NCBI GenBank assembly: GCA_002410065.1
Contig: DHQB01000015.1
Coordinates: forward strand, 1 to 64,000
Direction of reading: 5' to 3'
Origin: Bacteroidales bacterium UBA5349
GTDB taxonomy: Bacteria; Bacteroidota; Bacteroidia; Bacteroidales; Tenuifilaceae
DNA length: 64,000 bases
Shown here: in pieces, positions 18,201-26,289 of the stretch
Layout: each line of letters begins with the position of its first letter
Position numbering within the stretch: position 1 is the stretch's first letter
Program-made: the position numbers and the translations under genes
Notes under the pieces: model-generated
Databases searched by the model: none
The model's input: the letters and a program-made list of their open reading frames with translations, nothing else
What the model was told of the DNA's origin: nothing

Positions 18201-18534
18201 CCTCCTCATCGGATTTATTGATTATCTCAATGCTCCATTTCCAACTAGGGCTTTTTGGCGAAAGGTTTAATGAACAGTTGTATTGAAGTCCATTCCATTC
18301 TCCCTTTGCAAGATATTTATCGTCTTTTATGGTAAATTCACTATTGCTTTTAGGACCTGTAAGTGCTATAAAATCAATTATTGAGGATTTTTTTCTCAGA
18401 TAGATATTTGCACCAAACTGTGAGAATTCCGAAGCAACTTTGGAGCTAATCCTAATGGGATCAGCCACAATGCTTTTAATCAATCCGCTGTTTATAAAGT
18501 CTATGGATAACCCTTTGGAGTTCTGAATTTTCAT
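15214..18534 (-). CDS. GH94 phosphorylase, probably 1,2-beta-oligoglucan phosphorylase
   Basis: The 1106-residue protein has no signal peptide and should be cytoplasmic. It has long N-terminal beta-sandwich domains, then an (alpha/alpha)6 barrel with GH94 hallmarks: GAAWGTRDVSQGP, PDGGWPQWWMFD, HGDIIYW and GGGDWND (near residue 748), which carries the general acid Asp. GH94 enzymes cleave beta-glucosides with phosphate to give glucose 1-phosphate. The length matches the 1,2-beta-oligoglucan phosphorylases of about 1090 residues, not the cellobiose phosphorylases of about 810. With GH144 and GH35 in the same locus, sophoro-oligosaccharides are the likely substrate. It starts directly at the GH35 stop codon. 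Confidence 0.82.
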   Translation of the reverse strand: MKIQNSKGLSIDFINSGLIKSIVADPIRISSKVASEFSQFGANIYLRKKSSIIDFIALTGPKSNSEFTIKDDKYLAKGEWNGLQYNCSLNLSPKSPSWKWSIEIINKSDEEVELDLIYVQDVGLKTISNSLVNEYYISQYIERLILNHENYGAVVCCRQNARESNGHPWLVVACPNGAQTASTDGMQLYGKTFRETGIPEGLLADKLGGEYAGESSVIAIQEKPFKLGSGGEHRSSFVASYMSNHPKATSSDDLKTLAHIFSEFDVVHSKNDEDKNWLSPEKNLFNTSSFLPVDDLREMEVTQYFGAERRHEEKSNGELLSFFSNNNHIVLRSKEILVDRPHGHIIQTNLNLTPSESIMSTNTFAYGVFNSHLTQGNTNFNVFLSICSNQFNTATETGQRIFVNIKGQYYLLGIPSAFEMGLNHCRWIYKFGDQVFQIRTWASKATSQINLDFKVLNGSDVDIIITHHLDELNGWKIKSGSSPVEFIAKPKADSMIAGKFPSAQFRIAIQSNESDFKPYFDIEQNGLFTIDVKKTSAFCMSFLGEVCAPTQLILISNSHKQWQSDCDEAHLSWKNLSLNLDLIGKQNDVAAIREIIPWFGLNALIHYLTPYGLEQFGGAAWGTRDVSQGPIDLLLNLGKYDEAKEILKIIFSNQNPDGGWPQWWMFDSYTNIRANEAHGDIIYWCLLGLCSYIKVSGDFDILNQELPYFSENGNSTSEKTPLSEHVDRLIKMIIESFIPGTALVPFGGGDWNDSLQPVSEELAQKMISSWTVEMNYQAFMQLQHVYELTGNTEKAKELKDICHRIKSDFNKHLIKNGVVAGYGIVESNDAISVLLHPSDTKTNISYSVLPMNRGIISGIFSMEQADAHQNLVEKHLKGPDGVRLMDRPMRYKGGVQEIFQRAESSTYFGREIGLMYVHEHIRYAESLAIMGKGEVFIKALRQAIPVDYSSIVPCGDVRQSNCYYSSSDVVFKSRYDADERYEEVKDGSITLHGGWRVYSSGPGIYIGLVISRLIGLRVEYDKVVIDPVMPKSFDGLAAKIKFLGKNLELTYNVKGNGYSPTSIIINGKQIVFTLEENQYRRGGAVISKDLFLSQLDMATNEIIINI

Positions 18535-20967
18535 TTATCCAATCTTTAGCGTTATAGTTAATTCTTGATTGTGCTTATGATCGTAGTTTAAAATCAGGCG
18601 GTTAGAGTCATGGTTAAGTGAAACGGATTTATCACCAATTAATGCAGATTTTACTTGGAACACGTTGACTCCTTCAAGCACAATTTCGCCCTTAAGATCG
18701 CGATTGCCTTGTATGTTTATTTTCAACTCATTATCATCTACAACAATTCCAATAACATCGGATGTGGAGTGGAGAATGCTGATTCCGTCTGTAAGTTCCA
18801 TGCAAACGGGACTTAGAACACCATAAAGAGCTGGCCATAAAATCTCATCTCCAAAGTATGGAATAGAGATTTCATCTTTTGTAACAGGGTGAGTATAGTT
18901 AACTTTACCCTTCTGCTCCTGGTTGTAATAGTTGCCAATAAAAAGTAAGGCTTTTTTGTCGTTGGTAAATCTTTGCCTTATGGTAATATTGTTGTTACTG
19001 GAAGTTGCTTGCCTAAGTTTTCCAACAAGTTTGTTCAATATTGATTCGTAAACCGGCTTATGCCCTTCGGTATCGAAACCCAGCCAAGTACCGATGTGTA
19101 AAACAGTACCCTTGCCCAATTTTTTCACAAACCCACAGGCTGTACCCTTTAGGGTTTGTGCAATTATTTCTGCATCAGCAAGCGATTCGTCGGAATAAAC
19201 CATTTGCGGATTTGCGCACTTAACATCCTTGAAATTAAGAATATCGATTAGAGGAGAGTCAATAACTTCGTGCTCCGTTGGCTTAACCTGTAGGGTATCT
19301 CGAATAATAGTGCATGGATTCTGATTCATCTCCCTATATGGAAGGTTCGGAAACAAAACAGTGTTTCCGCCTAATTCTGCATAATCAACAACAGTTTGCT
19401 GATCATTTGCATTCATCTCATCGGTGCTGAAAACCCATACTTGCTTGTATTTGCTTAGCTCTTTTCTGCTGATTTTGGTCAGATCAGCCATATCGTAATC
19501 GATATTTAGCACTTGAAGCACCTTGAGCAGTCCATCGAAATATGCTGATCGACGAACGGATGCAGGCACAAATTGCAGTTTGCTAGCGCCTACCTCGGGC
19601 CTTTCCAACTCGGTTGCGTAGTAGGGAGGATAGAAAAGAACGCAAACCTCCGCTTTTCGATTGGCATTCAGGATAAGACTCTCGGCTGTGTTTACAATCT
19701 TACTCATCTTTTTAACCAAAGGGAAAGCGCTTGTGCGCTCACCATTGGCTGTTAGGGGTGTAAACCAGTAGAATGTATCCCCAGAATAACCTTTGCGAGC
19801 AGGGTTTTTACCCTGCGAAAACATGTAGTAATTCCATCCCGTTAGTCCATTTGCAATACTGGCCTTATAGAAAAGTTCCATCTCACGAGGGTTCGGAACT
19901 ACGTGGTACTCGCGGGATCCACTTTGAAACTCGGCAGCAAAAAGAGGCTTTTTGCCCTGCATTGCACGGGTGATATCGTTGATTGCTCTATCGTCGTGCA
20001 TGTTCCGATACGACACGAATTCAGGAATATGGTCTATCCCAAAGATAATGTCACTTTTTTCACCGTAAAGGTCGTCGTACATGGTGATGTTGAGTGGGAA
20101 GTCGTAACCATGTCCGTAAATCCATCCCGGAAGATTGTGATACAACGGAACTGTAACGCCCCTTTCCCTAACCATTTCGTAAAGCATTCGCAAGTAATCG
20201 CCATAGTAGGTGCGCCAGAAGCAGTGCCAATCGTAGTCGCGCGCTCTGTCGCCACTCGATTGGTATGGAATCTGTCCGTCGGGGGGAAGTTCCAAGTTGG
20301 CAAAATCATTATAGCTCTGGTTCCAAAGCCTGTTGATTTCCTGAATTGATTGGTACTTTGTTTTTAGGTAGGATATAAACCGATCCTTTACCCCAGCACC
20401 ATAATCGGCCTGATGGGCAAGCCACGAGAAAACGCCTATCTCATTACAGAGCTGCATCATAATTATAGGGCCACCCTCTGCCAATTGCCGGCTAGCAATA
20501 AATGGCATAATTTTATCGAACCAAAGCCCAACCTTTTCCAAATAAATAGGGCTGAATAGGTTTACCCCATCGCTCATCACCTTTTCGCCCTTGCGGTTAC
20601 GCATCTTTACTTGATCCTCATATCTTTCTATAAACCAGTCGGGTAAGCCAGCACCACGAAACTCGGCAAGGATAAAAGGGCCCGGTTTAACTATACATTT
20701 TAGGCCATGAGTGTGGCATAGTTGTAGCCAACCGTTCAAATCTTTTTCGGGGCAGGTTGTTCCGTCAAAATCAAATGTTCCCTCATCTGTTTCGTGCCAA
20801 GCCCAAGGAACGTATGCACTAATTGTGTTTAGTCCAGCTTCCTTTGCTGCAACAATATGCTTTTCCCAAAGTTCCCGTTTGATTCTGAAGTAGTGAATTT
20901 CTCCAGAATTAAGAAACACCTTACGGTTGTTGAGGTAGAAATGATCTTCTTTTATTGTAAATGACAT
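18535..20967 (-). CDS. GH35 family protein, candidate beta-1,2-glucosyltransferase/glucosidase
   Basis: The 810-residue protein has no signal peptide. The N-terminal TIM barrel carries the GH35 signature (SGEIHYFRIKRELWEKHI ... VPWAWHE) and the two catalytic glutamates, E176 in QLCNEIG and E346 in AAEFQSG. GH35 proteins are mostly beta-galactosidases. However, a GH35 protein from a beta-1,2-glucanase cluster of Ignavibacterium album was shown to be a glycosyltransferase acting on beta-1,2-gluco-oligosaccharides, and this locus has the same companions. I therefore favour action on beta-1,2-glucosides over lactose. It lies between the permease and GH94 genes with almost no gaps. Confidence 0.8.
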   Translation of the reverse strand: MSFTIKEDHFYLNNRKVFLNSGEIHYFRIKRELWEKHIVAAKEAGLNTISAYVPWAWHETDEGTFDFDGTTCPEKDLNGWLQLCHTHGLKCIVKPGPFILAEFRGAGLPDWFIERYEDQVKMRNRKGEKVMSDGVNLFSPIYLEKVGLWFDKIMPFIASRQLAEGGPIIMMQLCNEIGVFSWLAHQADYGAGVKDRFISYLKTKYQSIQEINRLWNQSYNDFANLELPPDGQIPYQSSGDRARDYDWHCFWRTYYGDYLRMLYEMVRERGVTVPLYHNLPGWIYGHGYDFPLNITMYDDLYGEKSDIIFGIDHIPEFVSYRNMHDDRAINDITRAMQGKKPLFAAEFQSGSREYHVVPNPREMELFYKASIANGLTGWNYYMFSQGKNPARKGYSGDTFYWFTPLTANGERTSAFPLVKKMSKIVNTAESLILNANRKAEVCVLFYPPYYATELERPEVGASKLQFVPASVRRSAYFDGLLKVLQVLNIDYDMADLTKISRKELSKYKQVWVFSTDEMNANDQQTVVDYAELGGNTVLFPNLPYREMNQNPCTIIRDTLQVKPTEHEVIDSPLIDILNFKDVKCANPQMVYSDESLADAEIIAQTLKGTACGFVKKLGKGTVLHIGTWLGFDTEGHKPVYESILNKLVGKLRQATSSNNNITIRQRFTNDKKALLFIGNYYNQEQKGKVNYTHPVTKDEISIPYFGDEILWPALYGVLSPVCMELTDGISILHSTSDVIGIVVDDNELKINIQGNRDLKGEIVLEGVNVFQVKSALIGDKSVSLNHDSNRLILNYDHKHNQELTITLKIG

Positions 20968-20981
20968 ATATATCTTTATTT

Positions 20982-23048
20982 TTAATTCTTGCTATCACGC
21001 TCTAAATTTCGTTCTTTCAGTAATACCTTAATCTCATGCGATCGTTTTTCGTTAAGGGTGTACCTCAGAATAAAGAAGAGAGAAAAAATACAGAGTAGTA
21101 AGGGCAGTCCAATTTCCACAACACGCATCATCAATAAAGTATATGGAGTTTGCTTTTTAAGGGTTACAATTTTGTCCTCAATCTCACTAAGGTCTTGGTC
21201 AACTATAGCTAAAGGTTCTGAAGCATCCATGCTGGCAAGTTTCTTATTTACCCAGGTAATGGTCTCCATTAACTCGTCATAGTGCTCCTCGCTTTTTTTG
21301 GTTTCAAGTGATTTTGTTTCCAAATGCATCAATAACTCAAATGCATTTACCTTGGCCTTTACCAGTTTTGTTTGAAGCGCTAATGGAATTATAACTTCAT
21401 CAAAATTATTCAAATGTAAAGAATCGGAATTTGATTTTAGGCTTGACAATGCCTGTTGCAATTCCTCTAATCTTTTTACTGTAGATTCAGTAACTGCCAT
21501 TGCATTGGCCAAAAAGGTTCTTTTTTCTGCCTGTAATTCAGATATATCTTTTATTTCAAGTTTCTCCCACTTCTCCGATTCTCTTTTTAGATAAGTCTGA
21601 TAATCCTTCGATTCCTTAAGTGCAGCGGCATGTTGCGAGTTAACCCAGTTAAATGTATTGCTACTGTTAAGGCTGAAATTTTCTTCGCTTTGCCAAGATT
21701 GAACCTTACTGCGTATCTCCTTAATACTTCCCTGAACATCATCAACCTTGGTTACCTGCGTTTGGTCGAACATGGTAAAAACAATGAGTGCACCTGCGAC
21801 AAAACTTGCAAGTGCGGTCCCCATTTTTATAAACCACCAGAATACGGAATAAAAACTCCCTTCGTTTCGAGACCCCGTATTCAAATCATCCTCGTCGCAA
21901 ATATCGCCAACCATTGAGGAGCCTAGGGTGAAGAAGAAAAGCATGCCAATTGAAAGTAGAATTGTTGGGATGATGATTAAATAGGGATAGGATGGGTTAT
22001 AACACACAATTTTTGAGAGTTGTGCCAACGACATAAGAGTAATGGCAAGAATCAGGGTTTTTCTTTTACCAATCTTTGGGCTTATCCAATTAAGTGGGAA
22101 AACGGCCAATAATCCTGTGATTGCCCAAACGGTTCCGTTAATGCCAAGTAGGTATGCACCAGCTACCTTATCGCCACCAAACACATAAAATATGGGGATA
22201 TATGAACCCAATAGGTTTACAAAATTAAAACCCATGGCCAGCGTAAAAATTGTTAATGTTAACAAGATAAAGTTCTTGTTTGTAGCTGTGTGTTTCATAT
22301 TTTCCCAAAAAGGGGTCTTTTCTTGCTTAGAGACCCTTGCAAAGCCAGGCTCACGAAGTTTGTATGTCCACCAAAAGGAGAGTGGGATAAGAACAGCGGC
22401 AACCATAATCGAGACGTAGCGCATCCCGTCGGCTTCATTTCCACCGGGGCCTTTAAAAATCTCCATACTGGCAAGTGCAAAAAGCCAGGGTGTGCTCATG
22501 GCAAAAAGGTTTCCTACAAAACTCTTTGCACTAAAAAGCCTTGTTCGCTCATGATAATCGGTGGTCATTTCCATCCCTAATGCTCCGTGTGGAATCTCAA
22601 ATATTGTACACGCAGTGTAAAAGAGAAGTAATGTAAAAAGGATATATGAGAGTTGAAACCATTGGAATCCGGAGTCGGAGGGGAACCATAACCGTATGGT
22701 ATCTCCCTTTGGAATCCACCACATGGCAACAAATGTGATTGCAACAAGGATACCGCCGATGAGCAAAAATGGACGTCTGCGTCCCCATCGGGTTCTGGTA
22801 TTATCGGAGATATGACCAATTAGAGGGTCGGAAACGGCATCCCACAAACGGGGGATTATCAAAATTACTCCAAGCCAAAAGGCGTTTAAGCCTAAGCTGA
22901 TATTCCCCATTAATCCAACAAGTATTCCTGCCACATTAAAAAGAGCAATGGGAATTATTCCTCCTGCTCCATAAGCAACCAACTGCGAGAATTGAATCTT
23001 ATCCTCTTCGTTGGTTTTGTGTTTTACTATTGTTTCCTGTGCGTTCAT
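20982..23048 (-). CDS. GPH-family sugar symporter with a large coiled-coil insertion
   Basis: The 688-residue protein is a major-facilitator permease of the glycoside-pentoside-hexuronide type. The family signature RLWDAVSDPLIGHISD followed by TRTRWGRRRPF is present after the second helix. About 190 charged residues with heptad character are inserted at about 435-625, between TM11 (VAGALIVFTMF) and TM12 (IGLPLLLCIFSLFFILRY). In GPH proteins that loop faces the periplasm. Normal members have about 450-500 residues, so the insertion is unusual. The permease probably carries gluco-oligosaccharides from the 1062-residue periplasmic enzyme to GH35 and GH94. Confidence 0.85.
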   Translation of the reverse strand: MNAQETIVKHKTNEEDKIQFSQLVAYGAGGIIPIALFNVAGILVGLMGNISLGLNAFWLGVILIIPRLWDAVSDPLIGHISDNTRTRWGRRRPFLLIGGILVAITFVAMWWIPKGDTIRLWFPSDSGFQWFQLSYILFTLLLFYTACTIFEIPHGALGMEMTTDYHERTRLFSAKSFVGNLFAMSTPWLFALASMEIFKGPGGNEADGMRYVSIMVAAVLIPLSFWWTYKLREPGFARVSKQEKTPFWENMKHTATNKNFILLTLTIFTLAMGFNFVNLLGSYIPIFYVFGGDKVAGAYLLGINGTVWAITGLLAVFPLNWISPKIGKRKTLILAITLMSLAQLSKIVCYNPSYPYLIIIPTILLSIGMLFFFTLGSSMVGDICDEDDLNTGSRNEGSFYSVFWWFIKMGTALASFVAGALIVFTMFDQTQVTKVDDVQGSIKEIRSKVQSWQSEENFSLNSSNTFNWVNSQHAAALKESKDYQTYLKRESEKWEKLEIKDISELQAEKRTFLANAMAVTESTVKRLEELQQALSSLKSNSDSLHLNNFDEVIIPLALQTKLVKAKVNAFELLMHLETKSLETKKSEEHYDELMETITWVNKKLASMDASEPLAIVDQDLSEIEDKIVTLKKQTPYTLLMMRVVEIGLPLLLCIFSLFFILRYTLNEKRSHEIKVLLKERNLERDSKN

Positions 23049-23068
23049 AATGGGAGTTCAAAAATAGG

Positions 23069-26000
23069 TTAATAGTATATCATTAGGCTTGCCGGAAATT
23101 CTTTTACAATAATCTCCTTTTCGCTAAATTCTTTGCTTTCAACTCCGTTAATATTTACCCTAGATGGGAGTTTTAAACCATTAAAGTTTTTAATTTTAAT
23201 TCCATTTTCGGGGAGATCCACATTGCCATAGATATTAAAGTGGTATGTATTCAGCTCCTTTTTAATTGAATATGAAATATCTCCATAGTAAGTAGGTATA
23301 TTCTCTATTGACATCCCTGTGGGTGTATCAATCCAATCCTGATAGAGTGCAGCTGCCAGTACCAAGGTTTCGTCATACTCGTTTTCGTAAACAAACATCG
23401 ATCGAATGGCATTTATATAATCGCTGCCTATCCAGGTATGGGGCATATCGCCAATAAAGCGGGGCATCCTGTAATCATTCCAAACCACTTCTGCCCAATG
23501 ATTCCACCCCTGTGGCCTTCGGTCATTAAGGAAATACTCAATTAGTTCATGTGCTTTTTGCGGCTGGTCAAGAAAGATGAACGAACCGATTAGGCGAACC
23601 TCATAGGGAGTGTAGTTTATCCAATCTCTTTTTCCATCCCTCCGATCTTTAAAAAACTGGTAGTATTGGTTAAATGTATTGTAAACTTTGGGTTTTGGAA
23701 GATTTTTGTACTCATTACAGGGTGTAAGTGCAATGGTGGTTGATGTGGCATCAAAGTCGCCAAGCTCAACGCAGCCTGGGATATAATCTATTCCCCTAGT
23801 TTTCATTGCCAACTGCAACGAGTTGTATAGGTTCACTCTGAAGTTATCACGTAACTCCGATATTCTGTCGTATGCTTCTTCTTCGCCAAGGATCTTCTGA
23901 ATTTCAGCAGCATCTTTCAATCCCTTCATAATAAAGAAGTTGTCCCAATACGAGTGCATGGGCTTTTCGGAGTATCCCTCATGGCTAATCGACTCAGGCA
24001 CTAATCCGTAGTATGCACGAATGCTGTCGTTGCCATATCTAAAATGATCGGTAGATCGCTGTGCGATAAGCGATTCTATATAATTAACTGCATTAAGCAC
24101 ATTCTCATTTTTCGAGCGTAAAAATGCTGTATCCTTTGTAAAATTGAAATATTCGCGAATAAGGTAGATTAGCTGTCCGTGGCTGTCGTTCTCTGGAACA
24201 GGATCGGGCCCTCTAGAATCAACCACGCAGGGTACTTTGCCGTTCTCGTACTGATGACTGGCATACCAATCGATAAAGTCTCTTACCTCTTCCACAACCC
24301 CCGATTTTAGGAGAGCCGATGAGGTAAGCGAACCATCGCGAATCCAGCTTCGCTCGTAAGAGCGGGAGCCGGGTTGGATACCAACCTTATCTCTGTTCAC
24401 CAGAATGTAGTAGAGGTTAGATTTGTAGGTGTTTATAATACTGTTGGCCGATTGGGGCAGGTTAAATTGAATATGGTTAATCTTCGATTTCCAGAACCTA
24501 TTGCCCTCTGTAAACTCCTTGGCCACTTGCTCGTTGGTTATTTGGCTGCTTGCTCCTAATTTTTCGTAAAAAGGAACTACTACAAAGAATTTGGTTGACT
24601 CATTTGGCTCTAGGCTAATTGAGTATTTTATTAAACCGTTTGCCAACCCTTTGGCGTCCGTTACGCTTTTTAATGGAGATAAAATTCCATTTTGAAGCAA
24701 GTCTACTACATTCCCATTATCGTATTCGCTGGCATGGAATGATTCATATTTTTTTAGTGAAATAATCTCTTTATTTTCAACTCCAATTATTCTACCTGCT
24801 TCAGTTTCTTTAATTGTGCTTATTTTTGCTGAGCCCCCAGCTAAATTTAAAAATTGGTAGTAGGGATTAACCTGATAGGGGCGGACTAGAAGGTAAAATT
24901 CAAACTCCTGAGTCCGTTTGGAAGAGTTCTTGAAGTAGTATCCTATGTTTAGCTTGGAATTTATATTTGCCTCTCCGTTTGCTGAAATTCCGGTGGTAAA
25001 ACTCAAGTCTTCCATTTGCCACGTAACGGAAGGTGTGAAGTTAAGCTCCTCCTTTTCCTCCGGAAAACTCATGGATTGTGTTGATTCAACGTTGTGCCAG
25101 TTGTATAATTTGTCCCCAATTTTTATTATGGGTTCAAGGGAGAACTGGTTCTTATCAACCTCCACCATTCCATCCTCGTTAATCATGGCCTCCTTTACAT
25201 CGTTGTTTACACCAGTTATAGTCCAGTACGAAGCTTGTTGTGAGAAATAGCGTGGAAAGTACCCTGCAGGAGAGTTCTTTGAGGAGTAAATCAAAAAATC
25301 GTTAAGCGTTAATGAGTTTTTTATATCAAGAAACTTAATCTCATTTATACCAAACCCCTTGGGGTTGTTTCCTTCTATAAGTTTTATTTTTAGGTATTTT
25401 GCTTCTGCCTCAGGAAGTGTAATGAAGCTAATATCGCTCATATTCGATTCAACCGAGTAAGCTTTCTCCCATTTTATTGCATCGTTGGATAGATGAATTT
25501 CGAAACTTTTTGCCCGATGGTCATTAACCCAGTTTATCTGCAAGCCGCCAAACTCTCTAAGTGTTGTAAAATCGAAAAGCAGGCTCTGATTTTTCAGCCC
25601 TTTGCTAAGCCAGAATGTTTCTATTTTACCATCCAGCATATTATTTGCTTTACACTTCGCTGCAGCTGACGATGCATTAATTAATGGTAATGGGTAAGAA
25701 TCTGTTTCGGGTTTGAGCGGTTCAAATCTTAAATCGTCAATCCAAACCGTGCCTTTTCCGCCAACAAAGGAGGCAATGGTGAACTCAATTCGATCGATAC
25801 GCTTTAGCTCCCTGCTTTCAGTTGGTCCCCAAGCAAAGCTGATATGCCTCTTCTTTATTCTGATTTTTGTCCACTCCTGTGGAAAAGCGTAATTACGATT
25901 ATTTACCCACCAAACATTATCGCCGGAGCTATCTATAAACTTGATTTCAAAATTATTTGCAGGCGATTCTGCTTTAACCCAAAATGTAAACTCGTAGTTT

Positions 26001-26257
26001 TCGGGTAAATCAATTGCAAACCACTTCTGAATACCACCATAGCCCGTTCCTTTGGTAAAATCATAATCGAAACGGATTGCCCGACCCTCTATTCCTTCTT
26101 CGTCGGATAAGTTTAATTCAACACCATCGGACTTGATAAATTCCCAACCCTCTTTGGTCTCAAAACCATCGAGTTGAATGTTTTGAGCTACAATAAATTT
26201 AGCGGGTAAACTCCAAAAAATTATTATTGCAATTATCCTCAGAAGAATACTACTCAT
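23069..26257 (-). CDS. Large secreted glycosidase-like protein with CBM-like, F5/8-type and (alpha/alpha)6 regions
   Basis: I start at the ATG at 26257, which gives a signal peptide and 1062 residues; an upstream start at 26362 would overlap the preceding gene. Domains in order are: a jelly-roll carbohydrate-binding-like region (about 25-175, ending KGTVWIDDLRFEPL), an F5/8-type C (discoidin) region (about 190-310), a beta-rich linker region, and a C-terminal helical toroid (about 600-1000) with RSWIRDGSLTSSALLKSG and HSYWDNFFIMKGL. The toroid resembles glucoamylase/trehalase-type six-hairpin glycosidases, but I cannot name a GH family. It probably acts in the periplasm on imported glucan fragments. 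Confidence 0.72.
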   Translation of the reverse strand: MSSILLRIIAIIIFWSLPAKFIVAQNIQLDGFETKEGWEFIKSDGVELNLSDEEGIEGRAIRFDYDFTKGTGYGGIQKWFAIDLPENYEFTFWVKAESPANNFEIKFIDSSGDNVWWVNNRNYAFPQEWTKIRIKKRHISFAWGPTESRELKRIDRIEFTIASFVGGKGTVWIDDLRFEPLKPETDSYPLPLINASSAAAKCKANNMLDGKIETFWLSKGLKNQSLLFDFTTLREFGGLQINWVNDHRAKSFEIHLSNDAIKWEKAYSVESNMSDISFITLPEAEAKYLKIKLIEGNNPKGFGINEIKFLDIKNSLTLNDFLIYSSKNSPAGYFPRYFSQQASYWTITGVNNDVKEAMINEDGMVEVDKNQFSLEPIIKIGDKLYNWHNVESTQSMSFPEEKEELNFTPSVTWQMEDLSFTTGISANGEANINSKLNIGYYFKNSSKRTQEFEFYLLVRPYQVNPYYQFLNLAGGSAKISTIKETEAGRIIGVENKEIISLKKYESFHASEYDNGNVVDLLQNGILSPLKSVTDAKGLANGLIKYSISLEPNESTKFFVVVPFYEKLGASSQITNEQVAKEFTEGNRFWKSKINHIQFNLPQSANSIINTYKSNLYYILVNRDKVGIQPGSRSYERSWIRDGSLTSSALLKSGVVEEVRDFIDWYASHQYENGKVPCVVDSRGPDPVPENDSHGQLIYLIREYFNFTKDTAFLRSKNENVLNAVNYIESLIAQRSTDHFRYGNDSIRAYYGLVPESISHEGYSEKPMHSYWDNFFIMKGLKDAAEIQKILGEEEAYDRISELRDNFRVNLYNSLQLAMKTRGIDYIPGCVELGDFDATSTTIALTPCNEYKNLPKPKVYNTFNQYYQFFKDRRDGKRDWINYTPYEVRLIGSFIFLDQPQKAHELIEYFLNDRRPQGWNHWAEVVWNDYRMPRFIGDMPHTWIGSDYINAIRSMFVYENEYDETLVLAAALYQDWIDTPTGMSIENIPTYYGDISYSIKKELNTYHFNIYGNVDLPENGIKIKNFNGLKLPSRVNINGVESKEFSEKEIIVKEFPASLMIYY

Positions 26258-26289
26258 TCCCTTACTATTTAAAAGATTATGGGCTTTGT

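Noticed and set aside
19903..20349. Plus-strand open frame of 148 codons inside the GH35 gene
   Set aside because: It is a shadow of the GH35 coding strand. It has no signal peptide, domain or promoter, and the GH35 frame is complete.
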